A stretch of 5,663 bases of DNA from Thermoplasmata archaeon (GTDB taxonomy: Archaea > Thermoplasmatota > Thermoplasmata > Lutacidiplasmatales > UBA184). The DNA lies in contig JASHYB010000072.1 in assembly GCA_030043255.1 (NCBI GenBank), positions 1 to 5,663 on the forward strand, in the 5' to 3' direction. The notes below the pieces were generated by a model. It ran no database searches and was not told the DNA's origin. It was given only the letters and a program-made list of their open reading frames with translations. The position numbers were made by a program, and so were the translations under genes. This document shows positions 5,437 to 5,663 of the stretch, piece after piece; position 1 is the first letter of the stretch, and each line of letters opens with the position of its first letter.

Positions 5437-5553
5437 CCGGATTCCCCCATCCCTTAATCCCAAGAGGGGAGGCGAGGTGACGACGCGGTGAACCGACCTG
5501 TCGGGCACGGTCCGGAGAAGCTCCCGCACTTCGCCTTCGAGAATCGTCGGTTC
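5437..5553 (-). pseudogene. N-terminal relic of a DNA methyltransferase
   Basis: One - strand frame, open from the window edge (5661) to TAG 5367-5365, contains EPTILEGEVRELLRTVPD, then RSVHRVVTSPPLLGLRDG, then GIRP. This closely follows the N-terminus of many N4-cytosine/N6-adenine methyltransferases, in which an 'I.GD..ELL..LPD.SV' segment precedes 'VVTSPPYWGLRDYG'. TSPP (5478-5467) is catalytic motif IV. The tyrosine after TSPP, needed to stack on the target base, is leucine here, and the later WGLRDYG is LGLRDGG. After about GIRPGHGG the similarity stops, and the frame ends inside the VOC gene. No start is seen in the expected place just before EPTILEGE. The rest of a methylase (SAM-binding FxGxG and target recognition) is absent. 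I read this as a truncated, decayed gene; family recognition is from memory of the motif. Confidence 0.6.
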
Positions 5554-5663
5554 CCTTTCCGAACGGACGGCGGGCCAGGTCCCGCATCTGCCATCCGCGG
5601 ACGATCGCCCGCCGACGCCCCAAGGAGTTGACGAGGCTCCTCCCTCCGCCCAGGGGAGGCCGC
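5554..5663. other. right-edge sequence with no recognised gene
   Basis: All three - strand frames are partly open here but none reads like a known protein, and none has a ribosome site or start linked to the methylase relic. On the + strand a short frame starting at GTG 5488 ends at 5631, with no supported product. An imperfect GC-rich inverted repeat lies near 5634-5662. Nothing further can be supported. Confidence 0.4.

Noticed and set aside
5488..5631. 47-codon + strand frame after a GGGGAGG-type site
   Set aside because: No similarity or protein-like pattern, and it lies opposite the methylase relic.

Overview
This is a high-GC window (roughly two thirds G+C or more by eye) with seven or eight genes of an ordinary, mixed accessory character. 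The host is probably an archaeon, though this is tentative. First genes of transcription units (starts at 871, 4748 and 5383) have no Shine-Dalgarno sequence. Instead they have an AT-richer TATA-like element, in two cases preceded by GAAA, about 26-29 bases upstream, as expected for leaderless archaeal transcripts. Genes that follow another gene closely (starts at 264 and 4476) overlap it by GTGA, and at least the first has a purine-rich site. A soil-type, high-GC member of the Thermoplasmatota would fit, but a bacterium is not excluded.

Left part, + strand (1-1167): the 3' part of an ArsR-type regulator overlaps an AHSA1/SRPBCC-domain gene, a common pairing. After a gap with a promoter-like element comes a small 98-residue protein of unknown function that resembles DUF3467 in layout. 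A hairpin lies in the gap before the convergent ClC gene.

Middle, - strand (1348-3459): a ClC-family chloride transport protein with a C-terminal CBS pair. It keeps the gating glutamate but has isoleucine where coupled exchangers usually have the proton glutamate. Its 5' end is problematic: the only standard start lies upstream of a promoter-like element, and better-placed starts are in other frames.

Divergent from it on the + strand (3541-3963) is a single-domain cupin. From memory it aligns without gaps to the manganese cupin hydroxynitrile lyase of Granulicella tundricola, with the ligand set H53/H55/Q59/H94 at the same positions.

Right part, - strand (4057-5383): a two-gene toxin-antitoxin module, with a PIN-domain toxin preceded by a small beta-alpha-alpha antitoxin-like protein, and further upstream a VOC/glyoxalase-fold gene. 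Beyond it, at 5437-5553 on the - strand, is what looks like a decayed N-terminal fragment of a DNA methyltransferase, including a recognisable TSPP motif. This suggests that the right edge is a turnover site for a restriction-modification or orphan methylase gene. I see no tRNA, rRNA, CRISPR array or insertion sequence. I do not see a clearly new multigene system; the items most worth checking are the cupin, the methylase relic, the ClC residues and start, and the antitoxin family.
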